The notes: generated from the letters alone by a model not told the origin. A stretch of 64,000 nt of DNA from Terfezia claveryi (GCA_015179025.1 WHUX01000100.1:62001-126000), one strand, 5' to 3'. Shown: positions 1-12,644, counted from the first letter of the stretch. Numbers and translations: made by a program.

Positions 1-2877
1 GAAGTCCAGTGCTCTGAGGGAACTTAGCATATATATCTAAGTATTCAAGAGGTGAAGTGTTGATATATCTGGGCGTTGTGTTTTCGGTATTCAGACTCGT
101 ACGCCAAAAGGTTGCAAGTCTTGGCATGTTGGTGTGATCTATCAATTCTTATCCCAACCTCCAATACGGAACGGAACGATCAACATCAACATCAACATCC
201 TGATATTCAACCAAGCCTCTTTCTCCCGCAATCCATCCGCATCAGCAGCATGATTTATACTCTAATCTAACAGCATAAAAAATGCACCAGATTCTGAATA
301 TATATATATACAGTATATATATAGAAACCAATACCACTTGCAATTCCACTCATCCACTGCACCCCCCTCCCCGCTATTGCTGCAATCAATACCCTTCTAT
401 ATCATTCCCCAACCACAGGACTCTCGCAGATCTGTAACTGAAATATAACCCCATAATACTTCGATACCCGGGTGCAGTCTTACCCCACATTGCCTGTGAG
501 GAGGCGGGAATAGAGCAACGGCTGATTCCAATTAAGCCAGAGCGTTACCCTGGTATCCATGATCTCTAACGCTAACGGACAAGGAACAAGTGGGCAGGGC
601 TTGACTTAGAGAGAGTCTTACATTTCTTCACCTAAAGTATACCATTTTCTTTTTTTACCCTTTTATTGTTTCTTTCTTGATTTCTGTGACAGGAGGAGGT
701 TCAGGTTACTGCGCATTTGCCAAGGGGGTTTGATTCTGGCTGCCCCTGTACTGTATGTGTTCCCGTAACGTCTCGCCTACATAGCTGGAGTGAAACGTAT
801 TCACCACTGATAGAGCAACTAACCTCTCATGGCAATAATGCAATACTTTTCCTAGATTTGCTATAACACGTTGTAAACCAGGGGGGGTTTAAGGGTACTG
901 ATAACCTGATCCTTATAAGTTGCATCAAAGTATGTTATATATGTAATAACATGTATGTACTCTGGTACGGGATATGTATACGTATACTAGCATTTCCCAG
1001 TCAAAGGTTCTAGCAGCCTGCCTTCAGAAGAAAAACCAACACTGTGGCAGGAAATAACAGCTGTTTGCAGAGTGCAATAAGGTATAAAACGAATATACCC
1101 CCAAAATGACTGATAACTCGCATGTTTTAGATGACTCCTAGAGCTTGGCATCTGATAAAGCTGAGAATTATAACCACCAGTTTTGCTGCGTATAAATACA
1201 GAGCCGAATGTTGGGGTTAAACTCATAGCCAGTGTCTGCGGCTCTGGTGGAGCAAAATTAAAAAGGGGCAATAATGACCTGGTCATGCAAAGAGGAATTA
1301 ATTGCGTAACCCAACAGACCAATATTTCTCACTCCAGTCTGGAGAAACAGAGGTGTAGCTTTGCCTGGTTCGTTCGAGAGGTTTTTGTCTATGCCATGGC
1401 CAGTGACAGATATCTGTGCAGACTCTGTGCGGCATCCATTACTGGGGGGCGATCAGGGACGTTAGTTATTTCATCATGGCGCCCATTATATTAACCTTGC
1501 TTGGAGAAGGGCGGGAAAATGACCCACAGCCGTCTCTCGGGACCCCATGGCGCCTATTCATTATCATGCTCGGGCAATCGCTCGGGGCATGTGGGACAGC
1601 TGCAGGGCAAAGGCAGGCTGCTAGTATCAGATGGCAGCAACCAAGAACAGTTGAGTTTCACCCCACGATGCACATAATACTTATATACATAATTATTTAT
1701 CTGCAAGCGAGAAGCGAGCTTGCAAGTCGAAGGGCCGGTGGTGGCTGCGGGCTGTGGGCTGTGGGCTATGGGCCATGGGCTTGGGGGTGGAAGCAAAGCA
1801 AACCTTGTATCATATGTGCTGGTGCCTCTTTTCCGGGCCTCCCTCCCCTCCCCTCCCCTCCCCCAGTCGCGCCCTCGCTTTCTCTCTCCTCTCTTTCTTC
1901 CACTCATCCAGAACTTCGGTCTCCCCCTTTTCATCTTGTTGCAAAAACCTCTCTTATATCATAAACCTATTACCTGGCCCAGGCCTCCGATTGGTTTATT
2001 CAGGACATAGCTGGTCTAGATCGACGCGACCAGCAAAAAGAATTGGTGTTCGTTCACCTAACACCCCCAGAAGGAAAAATCGAACGAAAAAAAAAGAAAT
2101 TACGCAAGCTCTCGACGGCTATATCTTTTCTCAGTACCCCTCTGCAGTCCTAGTTCAAATCCCCTCTCGCTGCGTTTTGCCGATTGAGTCTGTTCTTGAA
2201 CATCTTTCAGTCCTCGACTCTTCTCAACTCCTCTACAACTCTGCTTTGGCATCTGTCTACCGTATAGCTACCTATCGCCTTCTCTCCGAGGAGTTCATCA
2301 GCTTAACTCCTTCATTTCCACATAATCCATTTCGCCTCGGCGTGATACCCTCAAAAACTACCAAGTTGGCGGGTTCTACCATCTACAAGTTCTCCTTCGT
2401 TCGCCCTCTCCTCGGTCCACTGTACTGGGTCTGTGGAGGATCTGAGAAGCCACCATAACTGGCCTGATTAGCCAATATTGACACTGAACAAGCATTTTGA
2501 TTCTTGTATTCGGCGATCCTCCTCTCTGCTTCGCTCGGTCACTTGGCTCTTCTTTCATTCAAACTGGGTTAATTACTTTTTAAGGGGTCTTTCATCCCCC
2601 TTAAGTTGTGGTGCTCTTAGGTTTGGAGAGCGGCTACAGGATTCGCCCTGGCTTAATTTGGGCCTCCATTGCACTTGGTATGCGAAACCGAACCGTATAT
2701 CATCAGCAACCTTGATCACTGACCTGGTTATAGATTTTCTTGGTTTGTGCTGGTAGGCATCAAGGCGAGTCAACACCTGTGCGGCACGGTCGAAGACAAT
2801 CAGACATCCATTCCGTTTAATTCTGCATTCTATCCATTCGACAATAGGAATACTTCCCTTCTAGCCAATAGTATACA
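1..2877. other. Upstream region without a recognised gene
   Basis: No open frame here resembles a known family. An AT microsatellite lies near 300-325, a GT-poor pyrimidine-rich tract near 1835-1910, and the last ~900 bases before the magnesium transporter are pyrimidine-rich, as is common for fungal promoters and leaders. A 234-codon open frame (1754-2458) shows no domain and probably reflects base composition in the 5' leader. Confidence 0.5.
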
Positions 2878-4823
2878 ATGGATACTCCACGATCCGCATG
2901 CTCGGGGTCTCCAGTCAACGTTCCAATGTCCGAACTAGATGACCACAGGAACCAGCCCCATTCACTTCCTCGCTACAACCAACTGTCTTCCCCAATCACT
3001 GCGCGCAGCCCCAGTATCAGTATTGCGCCTGCGTGCCATGGCAGACCGGACTTATCCATCTTCACGTCTGAACTAGGACGGACCTCCCGTTGTAGTTCCA
3101 GGGTATCCAATGAACATGCCATCGTGGATGAAGAACACGAAGGACCAGCAGTTGCATTCCCCGACTCTGCAAGGTCTGGGATTGACCGAGGTGTGTCTGC
3201 TCTTCGTGGTCGTGCTGAGGGATGTCAATATGAATGGAAGCCACCTTCTCGGTCAACTTCCCGCTCCCCATCACCACCAAACTCCGTAGAGGCATTTGCC
3301 GATCCCGACCGTCGTCGTGATCGTTCCGGTACCGTCAGCAGCCATGCTCCTACCGAATTACTTCTTCAGCTCAGACGTACGATCTCTAGGCGAGCGACAT
3401 TCGATGATGGGGAGGGTGATGGACCACTCCAGTCAAGAACTCCTTCAGTGCATGAAGGACATGATGATGTTTGCTTTCCCATGCCAGACGAGAAGAAAAA
3501 TTTTTGCTCCATTGATTTTGAGGAAATGGAAGAATTTGTGGCCGAGCAAAAGGCGTTGAGGAGTGGTCAACGGAAGATGAGCGTATCTTCAACTATCCCC
3601 GGTAATGCATATTACAAGATCAAGATTGATGAGCAGAGTAGTGGTGAAGATTCTGGGATTGGATATGGATCGGACGAGAAGGCTACCAACAGAGACAGGG
3701 AAAACAGGGAAAGCCGCCCCAAGAACCCGGATCGCTTTACATTCTTTTCCTCATACATGGACTCAACAATCCATGTACGGGAATTTGGAGACCTCTTGAA
3801 TGAAGAAGAGACATTCGAGGGGCTCTTCCGGGGAGGTGAGGGAGTCTGGTGGCTCGACTGTTTCAACCCAACAGAGGACGAACAGCGAATGTTGATGAAG
3901 GCATTCTCCGTGCATCCTCTTACTGCGGAAGATATTCGTGTTCAAGAGACCCGCGAGAAGGTCGAGCTTTTCAAGGCTTACTATTTCACTTGTTTCCGTT
4001 CCTTTGACCAGGACAAGACATCGGAGGAGTTTATGGAGCCAGTGAACGTATACATCATTGTCTTCCGTGAGGGAGTCCTATCGTTTTATTTCAAGCCTGC
4101 TCCCCACTCTACGAATGTGAGGAGGCGGATTGCTAAGTTGAGGGACTATGTAGCACTGTCTTCAGACTGGATTTGTTACGCCCTTATTGATGACATTACC
4201 GATTCTTTTGGACCGGTCATTCATGAGATCGAACAGGAGACTGATGCGATTGAGGACGCCGTGTTCGTAGCCAGGACGGACGATCATACCCTTATGCTGA
4301 AGCAGATTGGCGAGTGCCGGAAGAAGGTCATGGGTCTGATGCGCCTGCTTGGTGGAAAGGCAGATGTCATTAAGGGCTTTGCAAAGAGATGCAATGAACA
4401 GTACTCTGTTACTCCGCGTGGGGAGATTGGTTTGTATTTGGGTGATATTCAAGGTAAAGCTATCTTGTCATAATTATATCCATATAACTAACAAAATGCT
4501 AAATAGATCACATCATCACTATGATGGGCAATCTTGCTCACTCTGAGAAGATGCTTTCTCGATCCCATAGCAATTATCTTGCATACCTCTCTGTCGAGGC
4601 CATTCAGACGAACAACAGGGCAAACGAAGTACTTGGGAAGATCACGACGATAGCCACGATTTTGGTTCCCTTGAACCTGATTTGTGGTTTGTTTGGAATG
4701 AACGTCTCGGTCCCTGGGGGGCGTGATGGAGGGGATTTGTATTGGTTCTTTGGCATTGTGGGCGCGATTATTACCTTTATAATTCTGAGCTACCTCTATG
4801 CAAGGAAGATGAAGTATATATAA
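2878..4823 (+). CDS. CorA-family magnesium transporter (Alr/Mnr2-like)
   Basis: This gene encodes a divalent cation (Mg2+) channel of the CorA superfamily, which acts as a pentamer in the plasma or vacuolar membrane. Exons are 2878-4453 and 4507-4823, with a 53-nt intron 4454-4506 (gtaaag...aatag) that joins in frame as DIQ/DHI. The predicted protein is 630 aa. The first ~230 residues are low-complexity and Ser/Pro/Arg-rich, as in fungal Alr/Mnr2 proteins. The CorA cytosolic domain follows. Two C-terminal membrane helices frame the signature Gly-Met-Asn at residues 589-591, followed by VSVPGG. The residue before the motif is Phe, where bacterial CorA has Tyr. The long N-terminal extension favours the Alr1/Mnr2 branch over mitochondrial Mrs2. 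Plasma-membrane and vacuolar forms cannot be told apart here. The start is the first ATG in frame. Confidence 0.92.
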
Positions 4824-5644
4824 TTTCAACTTTCTTGAGCAAGAACGTAGGGTGAGAGGAGAAGGAGGTTGATAAGATGGGTGAGTTTTGGCCTCGGATT
4901 GGGCTGGCCGGTTATCATTTGCAGTTTTTTTTTTGCTGATGGCGGTGAAGGATAGTGATTGTGGGTGGTTTTTGTGCTTTTCCGATAAAAATATTTTTCT
5001 GGTAGCACTATATCCAGTTCTTACTGTGTTGTGTGTTACTGATATATCACAATTTTTGGCTAGATTTCTGCTCCGTTTTACATGTTCTCTCGTTAGTACT
5101 TGCGTGGGTTGGGAATTATACAAAGGAATGCAAATCTGAAGATTTAGTTGAAAAAAAGTTTAGAGGTTTAAAGCAAGATTGTGTTGTGTTGTGTTTGTGC
5201 TTGTGATACATTGTTTTTTTTTTGCTATGGGACGATGTACGATTTAGACTACCTTATGCGATGGATAACAATCGAGAAAGCGGGGGAGGCTGTCAGCTCG
5301 GAAGGAAAGGGAAGCAGAGTGTCCGTCGTCCACGTCCGTTCCAAACAAAAGTGTAAGATGCGCCGCTCACTAGGGCGTACTGTATTGTACTGTACCTAAC
5401 GATGGAGAAAGGGATTCACGAAGAGCGCGAAATAAAAAAATTTTACTCGAAGGTTTTTTTTTCTTTGTTTTTAAGGTTATGAGATTAACGGTAGGTTAGT
5501 TTTTATCTAGTTGGCGCCTTCAAATAAATCTTTTTCTGTTTCAAAGCCCCGTACGTAAACCAAAGTCTGTTGTTCCCTGTACTTGGCGTTGTCAGGTGTA
5601 TACTAGCTTCTACGATAATTTGTACTAAGAAGCAGTTAGAGGGG
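4824..5644. other. Spacer between CorA gene and pogo element
   Basis: AT-rich 3' flank of the transporter gene with short poly-T runs. No gene or RNA is recognised up to the TA target duplication at 5645. Confidence 0.5.
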
Positions 5645-5646
5645 TA

Positions 5647-5689
5647 CCCTTGGCGCCCTAGAAACGACCAATAACTGAGAAGCGACCAC
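5647..5689 (+). repeat. Left terminal inverted repeat of pogo copy A
   Basis: Begins CCCTTGGCGCCCTAG and pairs with the reverse complement of 8250-8292, preceded by the TA target duplication. Confidence 0.92.
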
Positions 5690-5944
5690 CCCTGTAGGCC
5701 CCCCTGCGACAGACAAAACGTAATATACCAAACAACACCGAGAGAGGACTATAAACTAGCTAAATACATATCTATGGAAGTGACTACGCTCTACAACATG
5801 GTTACATTCGCATTCTATTAAAACCAGCTCAGTACTCAAGAGGCCTCTCGCCAGTAAAAATTCCTCCATAACCCCCCCTACCCCCCTCTACCCTTGCTTG
5901 TATTTGAAATATTCTGCCAATAAGCTCACAACTACTTAGAAGTC

Positions 5945-8107
5945 CTATCCATGCATCTATATATTAATGTTAGATAAATATAGCTAGTAACAGTTGCCAA
6001 ATAGTAAAACGGGAAGCCAATAAATAAGAGCACTAACCTCCGCAAAATAAGCAATATCAAGAGTTCGCATTGAATTCACCAAATCTTCTTCATCTTCACC
6101 TTCTTCACCTTCTCCTTCAATCTCACTATTTGCCCCCTTCTCTAATATATCCTCTGCTATTATCGTGAGATCACTACTAGCAATAGACCCCCCTTTGGGT
6201 TTGAGCGGTCGTTTTGGTCGAAGAGGATAGGAAGGTTTTTTACCAATACGCTTTGACCTTCCATTTGTAGTAGCCTTTAAGGCTGCCCAAGCCTGGTCAA
6301 TCTTTGCGCATTCTGCCTGCCATGCTGGTAACTCAACCTCTTGATATTGCTGTAAATCATGCCTCCACTGCTTGTCAAGTGCTTCTTTAGCCACCCTTTT
6401 TTCCTCTGCAACCTTCTTCTTTTCTTCTAGAATCCGCCGCCTTTCAGCCTTTGCTGCCTCTGTATCTGCAAGCTTCTTAATCCCTTCATTAACATATTTG
6501 TAGGTTAGTACACGAGCTTCTCCAACATGTCTAGATCTCTTTCTTGTTTTACGTATCTTTCCATCTCGAAGCTTATTGAGGGTTTCTGCATAAGGTGCAA
6601 TATCTCTATACTTAGTGACCTTCTCTGCTGTGAAGTCAATAAGCTCATATACCATGCTCTTAAGATTATCATCATTCTTGAGCTTCTGCCGTGCCTGCTC
6701 TACAAGTGTTCGAGAAAGCTGACGAAGCCGAGCAGGAGTATCTAGGCCTGCAGCTAACACCCCTGTCCCTGCAGCCAGAACCCCTGCATCTGCAGCTATA
6801 ATAGCACTTGCAACTGAAAAAGTAGCAGCTGGTGGCTGAGGAGGTGGGAGAGAGCGATCAATAGGCCAGCAACGGGATGCTCTCCATGCACTCCGGATAA
6901 TCTCATTAGTAAAAACCTCCTTCCGAGTTTGCTGGAGAATATTGAGAAACTCAAGCTTTGATATTCCTAATAAAGGATTGCAGCGGAGCCATGTACTGAG
7001 GTTGCGCTCATAGACACGCTGCAATAGAGAGAAGCAGCCAACATCGAGAGGTTGAAGAAGGTGAGTAGATTTGGATGGAAGACAGATCATATGGATATTA
7101 TGATCAAGAGCATATTTAACCACTCTCCATGCCACATGAGAAGAATGACCATCCACAATTAGACATCGTGGTGGTGGATCACCATCATACTCACAAGCCC
7201 CCCCTCCAACACCCCAGCGAGTATAAGGCTCAAAGTGTTGACGTATGTATTCAAACCCAAGCTCATCATCCATATACCCACTTGGAGATACAGCAAATGT
7301 TGCTTCATGTTCCACCCCTCCCTCCCGATAATAGGATTCTCGATGAGTTTTTCCCTGCCAGACAATAAATGGTGGGATAACCTCTCCACTAGCATTTACA
7401 GTCTCCAATACACTGCAAAACTCTCGAGACCCCTCAGTCATTGCTATACTTCTACCCCCAACTCGTACAATAGCCATCGTGCGCCTACTATTTCTTCCCA
7501 TTGTAATTCCCTTCTCATCACAATTCCAGATATCATCCTGAGCTATATTCTTCCGTCATATAAGATTTGCTAACTTTCGTAGGAAATCAGCTTGTAGTTC
7601 TATATCATTAGTTGCTGCTGCTCTTGCCCTTTCCTGGTAGCGAATATAGACCTTTTTGAAGCCTGGATTGCGCTCAAGAAATCTATCTACCCAGTGGATA
7701 CCAACGATATGAATAGGGGTATTTGAAGAGGCGGAAGGGTTACTAGAGGCGGAAGGGTTGCTGGTGGAAGGGCTGCCGGCGGAGAGTGCATATGAGGAGC
7801 ATTTCTGGGGTATTTGCCTCTCATTGACAATTCCTTGTGCAATTTGCCGCAAAAGCTCCGGTCCAAGCGGAAATCCCGCATCTGCCATGATTCCAGCATA
7901 GCCAGCGATTGCTTTCTCATCACCTGTAGAGAACAGTTGCTGGTCCCGATGGGCTATAGACCGCTCCTGCTGTGTCCCTAGCACCCTCCGGCGTAATGTC
8001 TGCCGGTCTACCCCATATAAATCTGCAATCCGTAGCATAGGTGCATCTGGCTCTCGTTTTGCATGCTTGATCGCTTCCTGCAGCTGTTGCTTCGTATATT
8101 TTGGCAT
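5945..8107 (-). pseudogene. Pogo/Fot1 transposase, one in-frame stop
   Basis: Cut-and-paste transposase that would bind the element ends and catalyse transposition. Reading from the ATG at 8107: a psq-type helix-turn-helix (residues ~5-45, with RIADLYGVDRQTLRRRV), a CENP-B/HTH region (~60-175), then the DDE domain. First Asp lies in WNCDEKG (D197), the second in IVDGHSS, and the third in LQPLDVG, 36 residues after the second (DD35D). A lysine/glutamate-rich coiled tail follows. Codon 184 (7556-7558) is TGA where a related copy in this window has Arg, and the frame is open on both sides, so a single CGA-to-TGA change explains the break. A terminal intron, 5957-6037 (gttagt...ctaac...atatag), probably leads to a 4-codon last exon ending in TAG. 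Confidence 0.9.
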
Positions 8108-8249
8108 GCTTGTGATCGGAGGGTATTGTTAGCGTTGCCTGAGACCTGGCGATTTGATTGATATTAGTTAAGACCATTATACTGTTACGGAGGGGGTATT
8201 GGGGCTGCGGAGAGGCTGACGAGGCCGGTCAAGCTGCATGTCTTAGACA

Positions 8250-8292
8250 GTGGTCGCTTCTCAGTGATTGGTCGTTTCTAGGCCGCCAAGGG
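8250..8292 (-). repeat. Right terminal inverted repeat of pogo copy A
   Basis: Reverse complement matches 5647-5689 with about two mismatches. It is followed directly by TA at 8293-8294. Confidence 0.92.
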
Positions 8293-8295
8293 TAC

Positions 8296-9030
8296 ATACC
8301 TACTGTAGCAGTAAACAATCATGCCCAATAATATCGAAACAAGTACTAAGCGGATTAATATTAGAAAGGCTTGGTAGATCTCACGAACGGCTAACAAAGC
8401 TATTGAGGTTGAGGTTGGAGGTTGAGGTTGATCCCTTCCCCCCCCCCCAAGAAAAAAATATATATATACACACCAAGACTATAAGTACGGAGTATGCGAT
8501 TGTCGGGATCCAAAAAGCTCTATATTAACTTTACGTTTGCTTGATTTTGTATGAGTTCTTGGCCCAAAAAAACTTTTAATAATAACGTGCTCAAACGGAG
8601 CCTATCTATATAGATACTTGTACTTTCCTTTCATCATCATCCACCACTTCCTCTTATTGAAAAGATTATGGAAACCAATTCTTTTCCCTCAATTTTCACA
8701 ATTCAACATCCCTGATTCTCCCCCCCCAAAAAAAAATAAAATATGGGTGGCAACACGCAATCCCGGACCCATGGCTCCTGGGAATCACCAACTGAACAAA
8801 GGACACAGAGAACAAAGGCGCAATTACAAAATCATTCTATAAGGCAAATATTTCAAACAACCCAACCCTCGAGAATTACCCTAAACAGCGCAATGCAATG
8901 CGGAAGAATGATTTGAGAACGTCACCTACACCAAACCCATTCTAACCCACAGCTGATTTTGCACTTCGGTGTCTCTCACACCCACTACCGACCGTCCTTC
9001 TCCCGCCCATGCCTGCATCCCCCTTTCCCA
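8296..9030. other. Spacer after pogo copy A
   Basis: AT-rich and simple-sequence DNA, including a C-run/A-run near 8440 and a TA run near 8458-8470. No gene seen. It also contains the 3' flank of the kinase gene. Confidence 0.5.
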
Positions 9031-11275
9031 TCAGGCAGCCCCCATGACCTCGGCCGTTATATTAGTCTCCACGGCCTTCCCTTCCCCGTTTATTCTCTCT
9101 GCCTCTTTCTTATATGCCTCCTCATAAACGCCCTCATCCGTCCCCGTTGGACTTTCACTAACCACAAATTTCCCCCGCTCCTCTCCTTTTCCAGGTTCAA
9201 TACATAGAAATTGAATTGGCTGATCCAAAGGTGAATGTCCATGTACTCTCTCCTCTTTCTTTCCCCCGGGGACAGTAAGGCCATTGTGATTGCAGGTTTG
9301 CTCTTTCTCGTTTGCCTCGGCTCTCTCCTCACCCTCGCCGTCCTCTAGTACAACAGCACTATCCATTCTCCGTGGTGGTGGGACGGCGATAGCATTTTCG
9401 GGACCCTTCTTTTGACCCTCGCAGTGGCCAACAATAATCTGACTATGCACTCCCTCCGTGGCCAAATGTGTCCCTCTATACTTTACAGAACTAATATCTT
9501 CATCAAAGTTCTTAAGGTTCAGAGACAGAGGCTCAGCACCAGGTGGATCAGCAGGATGGCTTTCTGCTGATAAGGACGCTTTCCCACGTGCAGCCCGGCG
9601 AGTGCGGAGGGCTTTCAGCTTGTTGACAGCTCTAACTACGGTCATGACGTGGCGTATGGATTTGGTGATTGCACCGTTGAGCTCCTCTTCGGTGGGGACG
9701 AGTATGGCAGTGGTGTTTTCTTCGTGGGAGAGAAGGTTGTCTTCGCCGTGGCGGGTTACCCAAGGATGTTCCTAGAGGGTGGTGGCGGGATTAGATGTGG
9801 AAATTAAGGTGGGGAATAGAATGGGAATGTTACCCTCAACTGGTGTATTTTGATCCTTGTTTCAGGATTTTTATCTAGTAATTGAAGAAGGAGATCCTTC
9901 AAATCTTCATTATCCGTGGGTACCTCAGGACTACGATAGGGATGTCAGAATATACCCCTAAGAGGCTTGTACCCGTGGGGACTTACGCCTTTTCTCTGAT
10001 GGCATCATAAAGCTCTAGGACCCCTGTATAGTTAAACGGAAGACATCCAAAGCACAAGCAATAGAGCGTAACACCCATAGACCATACATCTGCGGCCTCC
10101 CCACTAATCTCACCATGCCCTATCCTACACAGCTCCGGAGGCAAGAACGCAGGGCTTCCCACTGATTTTCCCGTAAACATATTTGTCCCCTTTTTGAAAA
10201 ACTCGCTGACCCCAAAATCGACAATTTTCAAGCAATCATCTGCAGTTAGGATCAAGTTATCTGGCTTGATATCACGATGTATAATTCCTTGTGAGTGTAC
10301 TGCGTATATGGTTAACATCGATATACCGGGATTACAGCGGGGGCTAGGCAAGGCTGGAGGGCAAACATACAGTATTCTATCCCCAGAATCATATCTCTGA
10401 ACCACAGCCGACACTGCTCCTCTATATATGGCTCAGTTTTCTCCCCAAGCCCCACCTTCATAACCACTCCCTTGGCACAATATTCCATAACCATGTAAAG
10501 CGAGTCTCCATCTGGGTCATCCAGCACCTCATAGAGCTTGACAACATTCTCATGATCCAACTTCTTCATAATTGCAATCTCCTCCCTTATGAGATATAGC
10601 GGGTTACCATTCTCTTCCTCATCATGGATCTGCGATGCTGATCTTCGGTGACCATGGGGGAGAGGTAATCGAGGGCAGCCTCGGCCCCGTGCTTGGTGAG
10701 GCCGCCGGAGGATATTGGATTGTGAGTGTTTCCGGAGACGGGATTTGGAGAATTCTTTCATTGCCTAGGGAGACATTGATATTGGGGCTTAGAAATAGGC
10801 TTCTTATCGGGGTAATCTCGAGGTATGTATTTGTTTCTTTGGAAAAAAAAATACATGGCTAATAGAGAGGGAGAGTCAAGTACATGGCTAATAGAGAGGG
10901 AGAGTCAAGTACATATTCCTGACCGGACTGATCCACAGCAAGGTGGACGGCCCCGTATGATCCACGCCCGATTTCTTGCTTAATTGAGTACCTGAATTTG
11001 GCTCGGGATAAGCATGGATACCTCCATGACTCGGTGATCTGAACATACTGATTAACTCGTACTCCATTTTCCTCGTCACCATAGTCTAAACATGCATCTA
11101 ACGTCTCTTTGACCGATCTTGGTCCCATCGACTGCGTACGCTTGTGATGTCGTAGAGGGGAATAGTGCCCGCTTGGTATATTAGGCGTCTCGCTCTGCGA
11201 CGGCATTGCAGCGGGGAATGTCTTGCTACGGGCACTCGATCCGCCAGGCTGCGCATTGAGGTTCGTTTCTGTCAT
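9031..11275 (-). CDS. CaMKK/SNF1-activating-type serine/threonine kinase
   Basis: Predicted kinase of the CaMKK-like group (yeast Sak1/Tos3/Elm1, fission yeast Ssp1, Aspergillus CmkC), which phosphorylates the activation loop of SNF1/AMPK or CaM kinases. Exons on the minus strand: 11275-10913, 10764-10371, 10299-9987, 9930-9834 and 9771-9031, giving 635 aa. All four introns keep frame. Visible motifs are the glycine loop GRGSYGAVHLAV (~101-112), the ATP-binding Lys in AMKEF (K124), the catalytic HRDIKPDN (260-267), DFG (280-282), GSPAFLPPE in the activation segment, and REHPWVT at the end of the domain. An insert after the Lys (RPHQARGRGCPRLPLPHG) matches the Arg/Pro insert typical of CaMKKs. 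The C-terminal ~230 residues are low-complexity and begin with a basic LRTRRAARGK stretch. It is divergent from FAP7, with 668 bp between the starts. Confidence 0.9.
10853..10910. repeat. 29-bp tandem duplication across a splice donor
   Basis: Two identical 29-bp units (10853-10881 and 10882-10910), each starting acatggctaatag, sit at the exon 1/intron 1 boundary of the kinase gene. The duplication gives two copies of the same donor context (gtacttgac) 29 nt apart. Confidence 0.95.
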
Positions 11276-11943
11276 GACTGGCCTGGAAACAAGGGATGTA
11301 AGATGAAGAAAATAATTGAAAGCGATCAGTAATCACCGTGACAAGAGTAAGCCTCGTGTAAGATTATAGCTTGACTCTGGGTGCCAGGTGCTGGCAGCTT
11401 TGGTGATTTAAATATCAAATGTTCCAAACCCCGGCCTGTTGACTGTTACACCACCGGTCCACCGCCAAGCTGTTTGCGGTTCCCCTCTCCACCAACAACC
11501 CGCGCTCAGCTGTTGCTGCACTCCCGCTCCGCACGGCTGGGATGCCTTAGTCTCGGGGATGCATACGTCCTGCTCCGCCTCTACTGAGGCCAGACTCCGA
11601 CAGCAAAATTGGAGCCGCAGCAGCGTTCGCCTTGTCCCCCACATTAACTACATCCTGCAATCTAACATGCAAGTCTGGTGATTGACGGTCAAATAAACTG
11701 CCTTGCAGCTGCTTCCCCATTCATTATCAGCACTCTGAAAAACAATCGTTGAAACGATGGCACATCGCTATCATTATCCCGGAAAACAATTGTGCCCCAT
11801 CACCCCGCGTTCGCTTCGCAATGCACGAGTCTCGTGGGTGCTGAACCGGCTTGGCTACCTACCTGCTACAGTTAAGTAGGTACCCGTAGATCTCAAAATT
11901 GCCCATTGATTTTTTTTTCTCAAATTCATCTGCACATACCACA
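11276..11943. promoter_or_regulatory. Divergent promoter region of kinase and FAP7 genes
   Basis: 668 bp between two divergent starts with no open frame of interest. By position it must hold both promoters. I could not assign specific transcription-factor sites. Confidence 0.5.
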
Positions 11944-12644
11944 ATGTCCTTTCGAGAACTCCCCAACATCATCATCACTGGCACTCCTGGTGTCGGTACG
12001 TAAATTTCTCCTTTATCAATTCCTGTATCTATGCAACGTGCCTTCCCAACAAAGACAACTGTTAATTTCTCCCCGTAGGCAAAACCACCCATGCGCAGCT
12101 CCTCGCTGACCTCACCCCTCTCGAACACTTCTCCATCAACGACATTGTCAAAGACAAAGGCTGCCACAACGGTTTCGACGAAGAATTCAAATCATTTATC
12201 GTCGACGAGGACAAACTTCTCGATGAGATTGAGGGGGAGGTGAAAGCGGGTGGCAAGATTATCGATTGGCATGCTTGTGATTTGTTTCCAGAGAGCTGGA
12301 TTGACTTGGTGGTGGTGCTGAGGACGGATAATACGGTACTTTTTGACCGTTTGACGGAGCGGTATTCGACCTCCATTATTCCAACATCATAATTTCGGGG
12401 AACTGATATTGTGTGCAGAAATTACGGCCATAGCAAAGTTACCGAAAACATTGACGCAGAAATAATGCAAGTCATCCTTGAAGAAGCCCGGGATTCCTAC
12501 GACCCCGAGATCGTTATCGAGTTACGGAGTGACACTGCGGAAGAAGTTGACTCGAATGTGGAGAGGATCAAGGCGTGGTATGAGGCATGGACAAAAAACA
12601 ATGGTGGAGAGAAGGATGGCGATGATGAGAGCGACCAGGAATAG
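11944..12644 (+). CDS. FAP7: Adenylate kinase isoenzyme 6 / Fap7 ribosome factor
   Basis: Small P-loop NTPase with adenylate kinase and ATPase activity. In yeast, Fap7 acts with Rps14 in the final maturation of 18S rRNA, in nucleus and cytoplasm. Exons are 11944-11995, 12079-12361 and 12419-12644, giving 186 aa, close to human AK6 (172) and yeast Fap7 (197). The Walker A loop GTPGVGKT is at residues 13-20 and is split by intron 1 after codon 17, a phase-1 junction giving GVG. The LEHFSINDIVK and DWHACDLFPE blocks are typical of AK6. The second intron joins LTER/NYGHSKVTENIDAEIMQ, a family hallmark. The C-terminus is acidic. It converges with the Ham1 gene, with 238 bp between the stop codons. 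Confidence 0.95.

Larger units (their letters stand above)
5647..8292 (-). mobile_element. Pogo/Fot1-type DNA transposon, full length, copy A
   Basis: The element is bounded by near-perfect terminal inverted repeats of about 43 bp (5647-5689 and 8250-8292; they start CCCTTGGCG and differ at only about two positions) and by a TA dinucleotide on each side (5645-5646, 8293-8294). A TA duplication and a DD35D transposase with psq and CENP-B type DNA-binding domains define the pogo/Fot1 branch of Tc1/mariner. The single gene runs on the minus strand. Length is 2646 bp. The closely matching TIRs suggest fairly recent insertion, but the transposase carries one nonsense codon, so this copy is probably non-autonomous. 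Confidence 0.93.

Noticed and set aside
1754..2458. 234-codon open frame upstream of the CorA gene
   Set aside because: No domain, unusual composition, and it lies in the pyrimidine-rich leader/promoter. Better explained as chance.
7540..7570. Programmed stop-codon read-through in the pogo transposase
   Set aside because: A single CGA-to-TGA mutation is simpler. No read-through context is evident, and the other family has Arg at this site and a stop elsewhere.
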